Assembly (NCBI GenBank): GCA_036495025.1
Contig: DASXNO010000264.1
Location: 1-6,959, forward strand
Source: JAOPZY01 sp036495025
Lineage (GTDB): Bacteria > Actinomycetota > CADDZG01 > JAHWKV01 > JAOPZY01
Direction of reading: 5' to 3'
Length of the DNA stretch: 6,959 nucleotides
In this document: positions 1-4,804 of the stretch, piece by piece
Layout: each line of letters opens with the position of its first letter
Numbering within the stretch: position 1 is the stretch's first letter
Translations under genes and position numbers: made by a program
Notes under the pieces: model-generated
Seen by the model: the letters and a program-made list of their open reading frames with translations, nothing else
The model's database searches: none
Told to the model about the DNA's origin: nothing

Positions 1-80
1 TGCTCATAGCGGGCACATCACCACTCTGCCAGCACCGCCGGCCCTGCGGATGTGACGGCCCCACGCGACAAGCCGCGGTC

Positions 81-86
81 TAGACT
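81..86 (+). promoter_or_regulatory. Candidate -10 element of lapA (leaderless start)
   Basis: The hexamer TAGACT matches TATAAT at four of six positions, including the key T1, A2 and T6. It ends 6 bp before the ATG at 93. The bases between are C-rich (TTCCCC) with no Shine-Dalgarno sequence, so transcription would begin at or next to the ATG. No convincing -35 is visible. Bases 1-80 upstream show no supported gene. Confidence 0.4.
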
Positions 87-92
87 TCCCCC

Positions 93-446
93 ATGAGCAC
101 AGGCTGGCCCGACCCCCGGCGCAGCACGCCGGCGTCCGGAAGCAACCCGATGCCTGGCCCCTCGCCCGGATCGTCCGCCTCGCCGGAGTCGAGGCGGGGC
201 GCCAAGGCCATAGTCGCGGCCCTCGTGCTCGTGGTCCTCATCGTCTTCGTCATCCGCAACTCGCAGCGGGTCAGCGTGGATTTCATCCTCACGCAAGGTC
301 ATTTCCGCCTGATCTGGGTCATCGTCATGTGCAGCATCCTGGGTGGCGTCGTCGGGTACCTCCTGGGGAGGCCGTCACGGGGACGGCATCAGCGCTCGGA
401 TGGCGGGAAGGGATCGTCGGGCGACGGAGGCTTCTCCAGCCTGTAG
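93..446 (+). CDS. LapA-domain (DUF1049-like) two-helix membrane protein
   Basis: This 117-residue inner-membrane protein has the architecture of the LapA/DUF1049 family. A Pro/Ser-rich, probably cytoplasmic tail (residues 1-36) is followed by a first membrane helix (about 37-55), a short IRNSQ-V-VDF segment (54-64) that is the family hallmark, a second helix (about 72-91) with small Gly residues, and a basic and Gly/Ser-rich C-terminus. In proteobacteria LapA acts with LapB in controlling lipopolysaccharide synthesis. An actinobacterium lacks that pathway, so the name describes the domain only and the role here is unknown. The long N-terminal tail is an addition to the usual core. The start at 93 is preferred because a -10-like hexamer lies just upstream and the two-helix core is intact; there is no ribosome-binding site. 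The 3' end overlaps the convergent reductase gene by 58 bp. Confidence 0.8.
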   Translation: MSTGWPDPRRSTPASGSNPMPGPSPGSSASPESRRGAKAIVAALVLVVLIVFVIRNSQRVSVDFILTQGHFRLIWVIVMCSILGGVVGYLLGRPSRGRHQRSDGGKGSSGDGGFSSL

Positions 447-1333
447 CGGGCAAACAGGTGCGACCCCTCCCGGCGGAGGCTCAGCAGAGTCGCTCGGGCC
501 CGTGGCGCACCGGACGGCGCAAGGCGCCCCGTCATGCCGACCGCCGGCGGTGCCCCGCCGAACAGGGCCGGTGAGGTCGTGAGGAACAGCTCGTCCACGA
601 GGCCGGCGGCAACCAGCTCACCGAAGAGTTGCGGGCCGCCCTCGGACAGCACCCGGGCATGACCCCGCTCGCGCAGGACACCGACGATGTCGGCGGCCGG
701 GATGCTGGCGCCGTTAGCTGATCCGGCGCCTTGAGGGGCGCCTCGGGTGGCTGGCACCACCAGCTCTGCGGTGTCCGGCACGGCCCGGTCCAGGGCCCGT
801 GCCCCCGCGGGGGTGGTGATGACGAGGGAGCCGGGGGTCAGGGCCGTGAGGGACGGGAGCCGCCCCGTTGCGGTGACGACCGCCAGCGGAGGCTCGGGCG
901 GGAGGCCGAGCGAGGCCCGCAGGAGAGCGAACTCGGCGGCGGCCTTCGGGTAGACCCGCTCCGCAGTCCAGCGATGCCCGGGGTCTGGACGGAGCGTCCC
1001 CGCGCCGATCAGCACGGCGCTCGCCGAGGCTCGGAGGAGCCCCATCACGAAGCGGTCGGCCTCGCTGCCCAGCGAGATCGTCCCCGGGGCGATCCCGGCG
1101 CCCGCGACCACACCGTCGAGCGAGGAAACAAAGTTGGCGTAGAGGCAGGTGGCGGGAAACCCGATCGAGCCGTCGTAGAGGTCGGCCAGCCGGCGGGGAA
1201 GGTCGAAGGAGGGGAGGCCCGGGGCCTCGTAGCAGCGCTCCAGGGTCAGCGCCGGCTGAAGCGCAGGGTCTGGAGGAACTCCTGCCGCATCGCCGGCTCG
1301 TCCTCGTAGCTGCCCCGCCAGAACGATGTCCAC
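389..1333 (-). CDS. RibD C-terminal-domain reductase (pyrimidine reductase / DHFR-fold family)
   Basis: The protein matches the stand-alone actinobacterial 'pyrimidine reductase' family, which has the dihydrofolate-reductase fold of the RibD C-terminal domain and uses NAD(P)H. With the GTG at 1333 (314 aa), visible motifs are ANFVSSLDG (66-74), the segment running from SLGSEAD to LIGAGTLRPD (87-117), the substrate/cofactor motif SEGGP (230-234), and the terminal LFARYRL (293-299) where homologues normally stop. The deaminase half of RibD is absent. The last 15 residues, LEKPPSPDDPFPPSER-like, read antisense into lapA and look like an extension. The start is uncertain: no ATG, GTG or TTG lies between 1333 and the conserved core, so GTG 1333 (GGAGGA 12 bp upstream, 88-bp overlap with folE) is chosen; a CTG at 1249 overlapping the folE stop is the alternative (286 aa). 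Residues 196-206 are encoded by a 30-bp repeat also found upstream of folE. It lies downstream of folE, so the substrate could be a flavin precursor or a pterin. Confidence 0.85.
   Translation of the reverse strand: MDIVLAGQLRGRAGDAAGVPPDPALQPALTLERCYEAPGLPSFDLPRRLADLYDGSIGFPATCLYANFVSSLDGVVAGAGIAPGTISLGSEADRFVMGLLRASASAVLIGAGTLRPDPGHRWTAERVYPKAAAEFALLRASLGLPPEPPLAVVTATGRLPSLTALTPGSLVITTPAGARALDRAVPDTAELVVPATRGAPQGAGSANGASIPAADIVGVLRERGHARVLSEGGPQLFGELVAAGLVDELFLTTSPALFGGAPPAVGMTGRLAPSGAPRARATLLSLRREGSHLFARYRLEKPPSPDDPFPPSER
718..747 (+). repeat. Short palindromic repeat, copy A, inside the ribD-like gene
   Basis: These 30 bp match 2035-2064 at 29 positions, and the 27 bp at 721-747 are identical to 2038-2064. 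The core holds GGCGCC-TTGAGG-GGCGCC, which can fold as a 6-bp hairpin. On the minus strand the repeat is read in frame by the reductase gene, giving RGAPQGAGS in a loop between a beta strand (LVVP) and a helix (IPAADIVG). Bases 718-736, reverse-complemented, also match 2094-2112 at 18 of 19 positions, making a third partial copy. Confidence 0.75.
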
Positions 1334-1980
1334 GTCTTCGACGAGTCCTCCTTGACGCCCCGCATCTGGGTACAGAGGTGGGTGGCGGAGAGGTGGACGG
1401 CGACGCCGTGGGGCTGGAGCACGTTGACGAGGGTGTCGGCGATTTCGACCCCCATGCGCTCCTGCACGGTGAAGCGGCGTGCGAACACCCGCACCAGGCG
1501 CGTGAGCTTGGAGATGCCGATGATGGTCTCGTGGGGGACATAGCCCACGTGCGCGACACCGAAGAACGGCAGGGCGTGGTGCTCGCAGAGGGCGAAGAAG
1601 TTGATGGGTCCCTCGATGACCTGGCTCAGACGGCAGTCCGGGTCGCTCCGGCACTCGGTCGGGAAAGCGGTCAGGAGGTTCGGGTCGCCCTCGTAGCCAG
1701 AGGTGGACTCGAACAGCGCCTGGAGGAAGCGTGCCGGCGTTCGCTGGGTGGCGGGCGTGCGGAGGTCCATGCCGAGCGCCGTGAAGATCTCGGCCACGTA
1801 GCCCTCGTAGCGCTTCCAGTCCTCCGGAGCGATCTCCCGGGGCAGCAGCCGGTCCCACCTGAACTCGGCCTCGACGTCGTCGAGGAACGCCGACGCCAGG
1901 GAGTTTCCGCTGGCCCGGGCGTTGTGGCCCCCGTCGAGGGCCGCCGCTACCGGGGGCACCGCCTGCTGCTCCTCTGCCAT
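1246..1980 (-). CDS. folE: GTP cyclohydrolase I (type I, FolE)
   Basis: FolE converts GTP to 7,8-dihydroneopterin triphosphate and formate, the first step of tetrahydrofolate synthesis, in the cytoplasm as a homodecamer. The 244-residue protein carries the zinc and catalytic residues: CEHH at 132-135 (Cys132, His134, His135), GISKLTR (155-161), the VQER signature (172-175) and HLC at 201-203 (His201 and the second zinc ligand Cys203), followed by MRGVKE. The motif reads FALCEHHALPFFG rather than the commoner MCEHHLLPF, and a Cys pair (110 and 116) precedes it, so this is a somewhat divergent branch, but nothing essential is missing. Residues 1-35 are a weakly conserved leader. The ATG at 1980 has a strong GGGAGG 8 bp upstream. 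The stop codon lies inside the 5' part of the reductase gene, so the two are very probably cotranscribed and translationally coupled. Divergent from the VanY-like gene. Confidence 0.95.
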   Translation of the reverse strand: MAEEQQAVPPVAAALDGGHNARASGNSLASAFLDDVEAEFRWDRLLPREIAPEDWKRYEGYVAEIFTALGMDLRTPATQRTPARFLQALFESTSGYEGDPNLLTAFPTECRSDPDCRLSQVIEGPINFFALCEHHALPFFGVAHVGYVPHETIIGISKLTRLVRVFARRFTVQERMGVEIADTLVNVLQPHGVAVHLSATHLCTQMRGVKEDSSKTWTSFWRGSYEDEPAMRQEFLQTLRFSRR

Positions 1981-1988
1981 GTGCCCAG

Positions 1989-1994
1989 CCTCCC
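1989..1994 (-). promoter_or_regulatory. Ribosome-binding site of folE
   Basis: GGGAGG on the minus strand, 8 bp before the ATG at 1980. It fixes the start of folE and is the clearest Shine-Dalgarno sequence in the window; most other first genes here have none. Confidence 0.75.
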
Positions 1995-2021
1995 AACGCT
2001 GCCGGACGGTCAACACGCTTA

Positions 2022-2043
2022 TTCTTATCCGGTTCTTATCCGG
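2022..2043 (-). repeat. 11-bp tandem direct repeat upstream of folE
   Basis: Two exact, adjacent copies of CCGGATAAGAA (minus strand) lie at 2033-2043 and 2022-2032, about 42-63 bp upstream of the folE start codon. A third, one-mismatch copy (CCGGATCAGAA) lies on the plus strand at 2104-2114. An 11-bp period is one helical turn, so the tandem pair could be an operator for a regulator that binds direct repeats. The AT-rich steps may also supply the folE -10 region, but I could not choose a convincing promoter hexamer. Confidence 0.6.
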
Positions 2044-2114
2044 CGCCTTGAGGGGCGCCTCGGGGCGGACGGTCAGCCCCTCCCACAGCGTAGCCTCAGG
2101 GCGCCGGATCAGAA
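2033..2114. repeat. Inverted repeat with 21-bp arms in the folE/vanY intergenic region
   Basis: The left arm (2033-2053) and right arm (2094-2114) are complementary at 19 of 21 positions, with one of the two mismatches able to form a G-U pair in RNA; the loop is 40 bp. The centre of each arm is CCGGCGCC. The arms are the same short repeat that recurs inside the ribD-like gene. In RNA it would form a long stem in a leader; as DNA it could be a paired repetitive palindrome (REP-like or miniature element). No ORF or terminator T-run is attached. Confidence 0.7.
2035..2064 (+). repeat. Short palindromic repeat, copy B
   Basis: This is the intergenic counterpart of 718-747, in the same plus-strand orientation and with one mismatch in 30 bp. 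It includes the left arm of the inverted repeat and part of the loop, and begins inside the second unit of the 11-bp tandem repeat. Confidence 0.75.
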
Positions 2115-2169
2115 CCCGAGCCAGCCGGCCCCCGCTCCGGGATGGGCCCCGCAAAACGTGGAGGGACAT

Positions 2170-2175
2170 TATCCT
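2170..2175 (+). promoter_or_regulatory. Candidate -10 element of the vanY-like gene
   Basis: TATCCT fits TAnnnT and ends 8 bp before the ATG at 2184, which would place the transcription start at or next to the start codon. The only purine-rich stretch (GGAGGG, 2159-2164) is about 19 bp from that ATG, too far to act as a normal ribosome-binding site. No clear -35 is seen. Confidence 0.35.
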
Positions 2176-2183
2176 TGCGGGCG

Positions 2184-3674
2184 ATGTCACCACACCGCGC
2201 CGGTCGCCTCGCCGGAGTCCTGGTGATCTGGATGGTCGCCTGCACGGCGGCTCCGGTATCCCAGCACAGCTCCTCCAGCCCCTCGAGCAGCGGGCCGTCC
2301 AGTCCCCCCGCCTCGCAGACCGCGATTGTGCCCCCCGTGCCGACCGTGACCGTCTCCACGTCGCCGTCGACCAGGCCCGGGTCGCCCACCCCCAAGCCCG
2401 CCACGGCGGCGGCACCCCGGTCGGCTTCGGCCCGCACGGTCAGCGCCATCCAGCCGGGGAACGCCCCCACGGGGATCGCCGGCCAGCCGAACGGGCAGGT
2501 CGACCAGAGCCTGCTCATCTACCTCGACCCGAAGTGCATGGCGTACCGGCCGGACGCCACGAGCCTCGCCCGCCTGTTCACCATCGCGAGGGCGGAGGGG
2601 GTCTCCCTCGGCGCCAACGAGTGCTACCGGCCCTTCACCCTCCAGGCGATCGCCCGCAACAACAACTGCGCAGCGGGCAACTGTGCCTGCGCAGGGCCAC
2701 CCGGCCACTCGATGCACGGCTGGGGCGAGGCGGTCGACCTCCGCGACGACAACGGCTCGGTCAACACCTTCACCTCCCCCACCTACAAGTGGCTGGTTCA
2801 GTCGGCTGCCCGGTTCGGCTGGAACCATCCCGGGTGGGCCGTGCCGGGGGGCAGCCCCTGCCCCGAGCCCTGGCACTGGGAGTGGGTCGGCGACGGGGGC
2901 GTCATCGGCGGCTCCCCGGTCCGGGCCGACGTCGTGTCGCTCGTCCCGACGCACGACGCCAAGGGCTACCGGATCGTCACCGGCCTGGAGGCGGTGTCCT
3001 CGCACGGCGATGCGGGGCCCGGCATGGGCGCGAACGCCAGTCTCAGCCGGTTGATCGTCGCCGGCGCCGCCGATCCGTCGGGTGACGGGTACTGGCTGGC
3101 CGCCGCCGACGGGACCGTCTACCCGCTCGGCGGCGCACCGTCGCTCGGGTCGGTGGCATCCTCCAGCACGGCCGGGTCCGGTCCGACGATCGCCGCAATG
3201 GCCGTCACCCCGAACGGCAAGGGGTACTGGCTGGTCTCGACCGACGGCACGGTCTTCGCATTCGGCGACGCCCCGTCGCTCACCGCACCCGCCGGGACGA
3301 CCGGCTACTTCACGGGGGCGGCATCGACCAGTTCGGGCAAGGGGCTGTGGCTCGCCGCCTCGAACGGGAAGGTCGTGAGCCTGGGCGACGCGGCAGCGGC
3401 AGGCTGCGGCCCCGCGGCACCCACCTCGACGGACCCGATCGTGGCGATCGCCTCGACACCGAACGGGAACGGCTGCTGGCTCTCGTCGGCCGACGGCAAG
3501 GTGACGGCGTTCGGCGACGCGGCCACCCTGGTTCCCGCTGGCGACATCCCCTCCACCCCTGCGGAGCCGGTGGTGTCGATGTCGCCGACCCGCTCCGGGC
3601 ACGGGTACTGGCTGGTCACCGCCGGTGGCGATGTCTACGCCTTCGGCGACGCCGGCTACTTCGGCAACGGCTAG
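2184..3674 (+). CDS. VanY-like D,D-carboxypeptidase lipoprotein with six C-terminal FGDA repeats
   Basis: A predicted exported zinc peptidase of the M15B (VanY) family that removes the terminal D-Ala from peptidoglycan stem peptides. From the ATG at 2184 it has 496 residues. The N-terminus (RAGRLAGVLVIWMVAC) is a signal peptide with a lipobox-like MVAC, so Cys20 may be lipidated. A Ser/Pro/Thr-rich linker (about 21-100) leads to the catalytic domain (about 105-240) with SMHGWGEAVD (zinc ligands His178 and Asp185) and EPWHWEW (catalytic Glu228, zinc ligand His231). Several Cys (118, 147, 162, 167, 169, 226) could form disulfides in the extracellular domain. The C-terminal half (about 250-496) holds six repeats with period about 43. 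The ATG at 2142 would add 14 residues ahead of the signal peptide and has no better upstream signal, so 2184 is preferred. The gene is monocistronic, divergent from folE and convergent with the helical secreted protein. Confidence 0.88.
   Translation: MSPHRAGRLAGVLVIWMVACTAAPVSQHSSSSPSSSGPSSPPASQTAIVPPVPTVTVSTSPSTRPGSPTPKPATAAAPRSASARTVSAIQPGNAPTGIAGQPNGQVDQSLLIYLDPKCMAYRPDATSLARLFTIARAEGVSLGANECYRPFTLQAIARNNNCAAGNCACAGPPGHSMHGWGEAVDLRDDNGSVNTFTSPTYKWLVQSAARFGWNHPGWAVPGGSPCPEPWHWEWVGDGGVIGGSPVRADVVSLVPTHDAKGYRIVTGLEAVSSHGDAGPGMGANASLSRLIVAGAADPSGDGYWLAAADGTVYPLGGAPSLGSVASSSTAGSGPTIAAMAVTPNGKGYWLVSTDGTVFAFGDAPSLTAPAGTTGYFTGAASTSSGKGLWLAASNGKVVSLGDAAAAGCGPAAPTSTDPIVAIASTPNGNGCWLSSADGKVTAFGDAATLVPAGDIPSTPAEPVVSMSPTRSGHGYWLVTAGGDVYAFGDAGYFGNG
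2937..3674 (+). repeat. Six coding repeats of GYWLV...DG.V..FGDA type
   Basis: The aligned Tyr (or its replacement) of each unit falls at residues 262, 303, 348, 388, 431 and 475, a spacing of 40-45. Units 3 and 6 are canonical (GKGYWLVSTDGTVFAFGDA and GHGYWLVTAGGDVYAFGDA). Unit 2 ends LGGA, unit 4 reads GLWLA, unit 5 GCWLS, and unit 1 (KGYRIVTG...HGDA) is strongly degenerate. Similar repeats are common on secreted proteins of Acidimicrobiia. Alternating short beta strands with Gly turns suggest a beta-propeller, with six units as six possible blades; that fold is inference. Confidence 0.8.
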
Positions 3675-3692
3675 GACCGTGACTGGCAGGTG

Positions 3693-3718
3693 ACCGGACA
3701 GCCGGTGAGCCGAGTTTT
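3693..3718. terminator. Weak candidate terminator between convergent genes
   Basis: ACCGG-ACAG-CCGGT (3693-3706) forms a 5-bp stem, followed after 8 bp by TTTT (3715-3718). It lies in the 46-bp gap between the VanY-like stop and the stop of the minus-strand secreted protein. The stem is short and the T-run distant, so this is tentative. Confidence 0.25.
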
Positions 3719-3720
3719 CG

Positions 3721-4428
3721 TCAGCTCAGAGCCTTCAAGGCGGCGATGGCGCTGCCTGCCGCGGCAATGGCCCCCGTCAGCGCCCCGTGGGCGGAGTCGA
3801 CCGGGGCCCGGGCGGCGACGAGGACGGGCCGGTTGCCGGGATAGCCGGCGGCATCGAGCGGCAGGACTGCGGTGGGAATGCCGGCGACGGCCTTGGTCGC
3901 CGCGTCGGCCTTCAGCCCCAGATCGGTGACATAGCCCTGGGCCGAGGTGACGTCCTTGCCCCGGGCCTTGGCCGTGTCGACCCGGGCCTGGAGCAGGCCG
4001 GCCAGATGGTGCAGCGTGCCCGCGGCTGCCTGCACCCGACCGGCCGCCCTGACCAGTTCGAGCTTCGGGATCAGCAACTCGTAGACCCGGTAGTCGCTGA
4101 CCACCTTCCTACAGTCGCTCCGGACCTTTGCCAGGGTGGTATCTGCGTCGAACGTGGCCTTGAGCGAGGTCAGACCCGTGCGTTCGGCGTCGATCTGAGC
4201 GTCGAGGGTTGCCCGGTCGGCGGGGGCGACCGAAGGAGTGGCGCCCAGGTCCGCCCTGGCCGAGCCCAGGGCCGTGAGGCGCCTGGCGACGGCGGTATCG
4301 CAGATCTTCTTGGCGGCGTCGATGGCGCCGGCCTGGGCACCGACGTGGGCGCCGATCGGCCCCGCCAGCGCGAGGACCGACCCGGCGGCCAGCACGAGGG
4401 CGACCACGGCGGTCCGCACCCTGGTCAC
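3721..4428 (-). CDS. Secreted alpha-helical protein of unknown function
   Basis: A 235-residue protein with a signal peptide: VTRVRTAVV, a hydrophobic core (about 7-24), and probable cleavage near residues 26-34. The mature part is Ala-, Leu-, Asp- and Arg-rich and predicted helical almost throughout, with heptad-like spacing suggesting an extended coiled coil or helical bundle. Landmarks are two Cys (43 and 106), which could form a disulfide, the motif SDCRKVVSDYRVYELLIPK (104-122) and AGYPGNRPVL (194-203). I recognise this pattern (DYRVY...P, YPGNR) from hypothetical secreted proteins of other actinobacteria, but know no function. The GTG start at 4428 overlaps the stop of the upstream lipoprotein gene as GTGA, indicating coupled translation, so the two products probably act together at the cell surface. 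Starting further upstream would read through the lipoprotein gene in another frame. Confidence 0.75.
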   Translation of the reverse strand: MTRVRTAVVALVLAAGSVLALAGPIGAHVGAQAGAIDAAKKICDTAVARRLTALGSARADLGATPSVAPADRATLDAQIDAERTGLTSLKATFDADTTLAKVRSDCRKVVSDYRVYELLIPKLELVRAAGRVQAAAGTLHHLAGLLQARVDTAKARGKDVTSAQGYVTDLGLKADAATKAVAGIPTAVLPLDAAGYPGNRPVLVAARAPVDSAHGALTGAIAAAGSAIAALKALS

Positions 4429-4724
4429 GGGTTGACGTCTCCTTCGGTCTGCTGGTTGGCGTTCAGGCCCGAGTCCACCTGGCTGAGCGCCTTCTCGAGG
4501 TCGGCGATGTCCTTCTGGGCCTGCGCGAGGTCCTCCTGCTCGGCGGTCGAGCCCGATGGGGCGGAGATGGTCGCGGGGGCGGCCCCGGAACCCGCCGGCG
4601 AGGGGGTGGTCGCCGGCGTGGTGGCCGCCGTCGACGGGTTGGAGCCCTTGCCACACCCTGCGACCAGCAACGTCGCTGCCATGACCGGGACCAGCGCCAC
4701 CGTCTGCCACCTCGGGACGATCAC
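4425..4724 (-). CDS. Small lipoprotein with a C-terminal helix, unknown function
   Basis: From the GTG at 4724 this is a 99-residue exported lipoprotein. VIVPRWQTVALVPVMAATLL is the signal sequence and LLVAGC a good lipobox with Cys24. A Ser/Thr/Pro/Ala-rich linker (about 25-62) is followed by a charged helix (about 63-90, EQEDLAQAQKDIADLEKAL) able to form a coiled coil, and the tail TEGDVNP. Only about 40 residues would stand clear of the linker, so the helix may dock on the partner encoded immediately downstream, whose GTG start overlaps this stop by four bases. The GTG at 4724 is preferred to upstream starts such as the ATG at 4832 because it places Arg and the hydrophobic core at the very N-terminus and follows a -10-like hexamer. 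The gene is divergent from marR with 80 bp between the starts. Confidence 0.72.
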   Translation of the reverse strand: MIVPRWQTVALVPVMAATLLVAGCGKGSNPSTAATTPATTPSPAGSGAAPATISAPSGSTAEQEDLAQAQKDIADLEKALSQVDSGLNANQQTEGDVNP

Positions 4725-4732
4725 CGCGCGGG

Positions 4733-4738
4733 ATCCTA
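4733..4738 (-). promoter_or_regulatory. Candidate -10 element of the lipoprotein gene pair
   Basis: TAGGAT on the minus strand matches TATAAT at four positions and ends 8 bp before the GTG at 4724. No Shine-Dalgarno sequence fits between them (CCCGCGCG), so a leaderless transcript is implied. The -35 region is not recognisable. Confidence 0.35.
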
Positions 4739-4768
4739 CTCGACGTGCATGCTGGATCCGCCCGGATG

Positions 4769-4787
4769 GTTGCTTGGCAACAGCAAC
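4769..4787. promoter_or_regulatory. Candidate MarR operator (inverted repeat)
   Basis: GTTGCT-N7-AGCAAC is a perfect 6-bp-arm inverted repeat of 19 bp. It covers the -35 hexamer and most of the spacer of the marR promoter, and lies 45-63 bp from the divergent lipoprotein start. The size and placement fit autoregulation by a dimeric MarR protein; binding is inferred. Confidence 0.45.
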
Positions 4788-4798
4788 TAACCTACACT
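4770..4798 (+). promoter_or_regulatory. Promoter of the marR-ABC operon
   Basis: TTGCTT (4770-4775) and TACACT (4793-4798) are separated by 17 bp, the best -35/-10 pair in the window. The -10 ends 6 bp before the ATG at 4805, so the predicted start of transcription coincides with the start codon and the mRNA would be leaderless. Confidence 0.6.
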
Positions 4799-4804
4799 GG
4801 AAGC

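Noticed and set aside
1..80. Possible gene end at the left edge
   Set aside because: Plus-strand frames contain early stops and no conserved peptide; the open minus-strand frame is only the antisense of lapA.
1334..1996. Upstream extension of the reductase reading frame through folE
   Set aside because: The frame stays open across folE, but the translation there is Arg/Pro/Gly-rich and unlike any RibD or deaminase domain, while the folE frame is strongly conserved. It is not a fused bifunctional gene.
2003..2075. Direct 10-bp repeat CGGACGGTCA at 2003-2012 and 2066-2075
   Set aside because: Ten bases in GC-rich DNA are not enough to argue for a site, although the position in the intergenic region is noted.
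2142..2183. Upstream ATG of the VanY-like gene
   Set aside because: It would place 14 polar residues before the signal peptide and lacks a ribosome-binding site; the ATG at 2184 gives a normal lipoprotein signal.
2187..3602. Long minus-strand open frame (471 codons) opposite the VanY-like gene
   Set aside because: The plus strand encodes clear catalytic motifs and repeats; the opposite frame gives only Arg/Gly-rich sequence.
4745..4804. N-terminal extension of MarR from the ATG at 4745
   Set aside because: The -35 and -10 elements at 4770-4798 would lie inside the gene, and the extra 20 residues are unlike family members.
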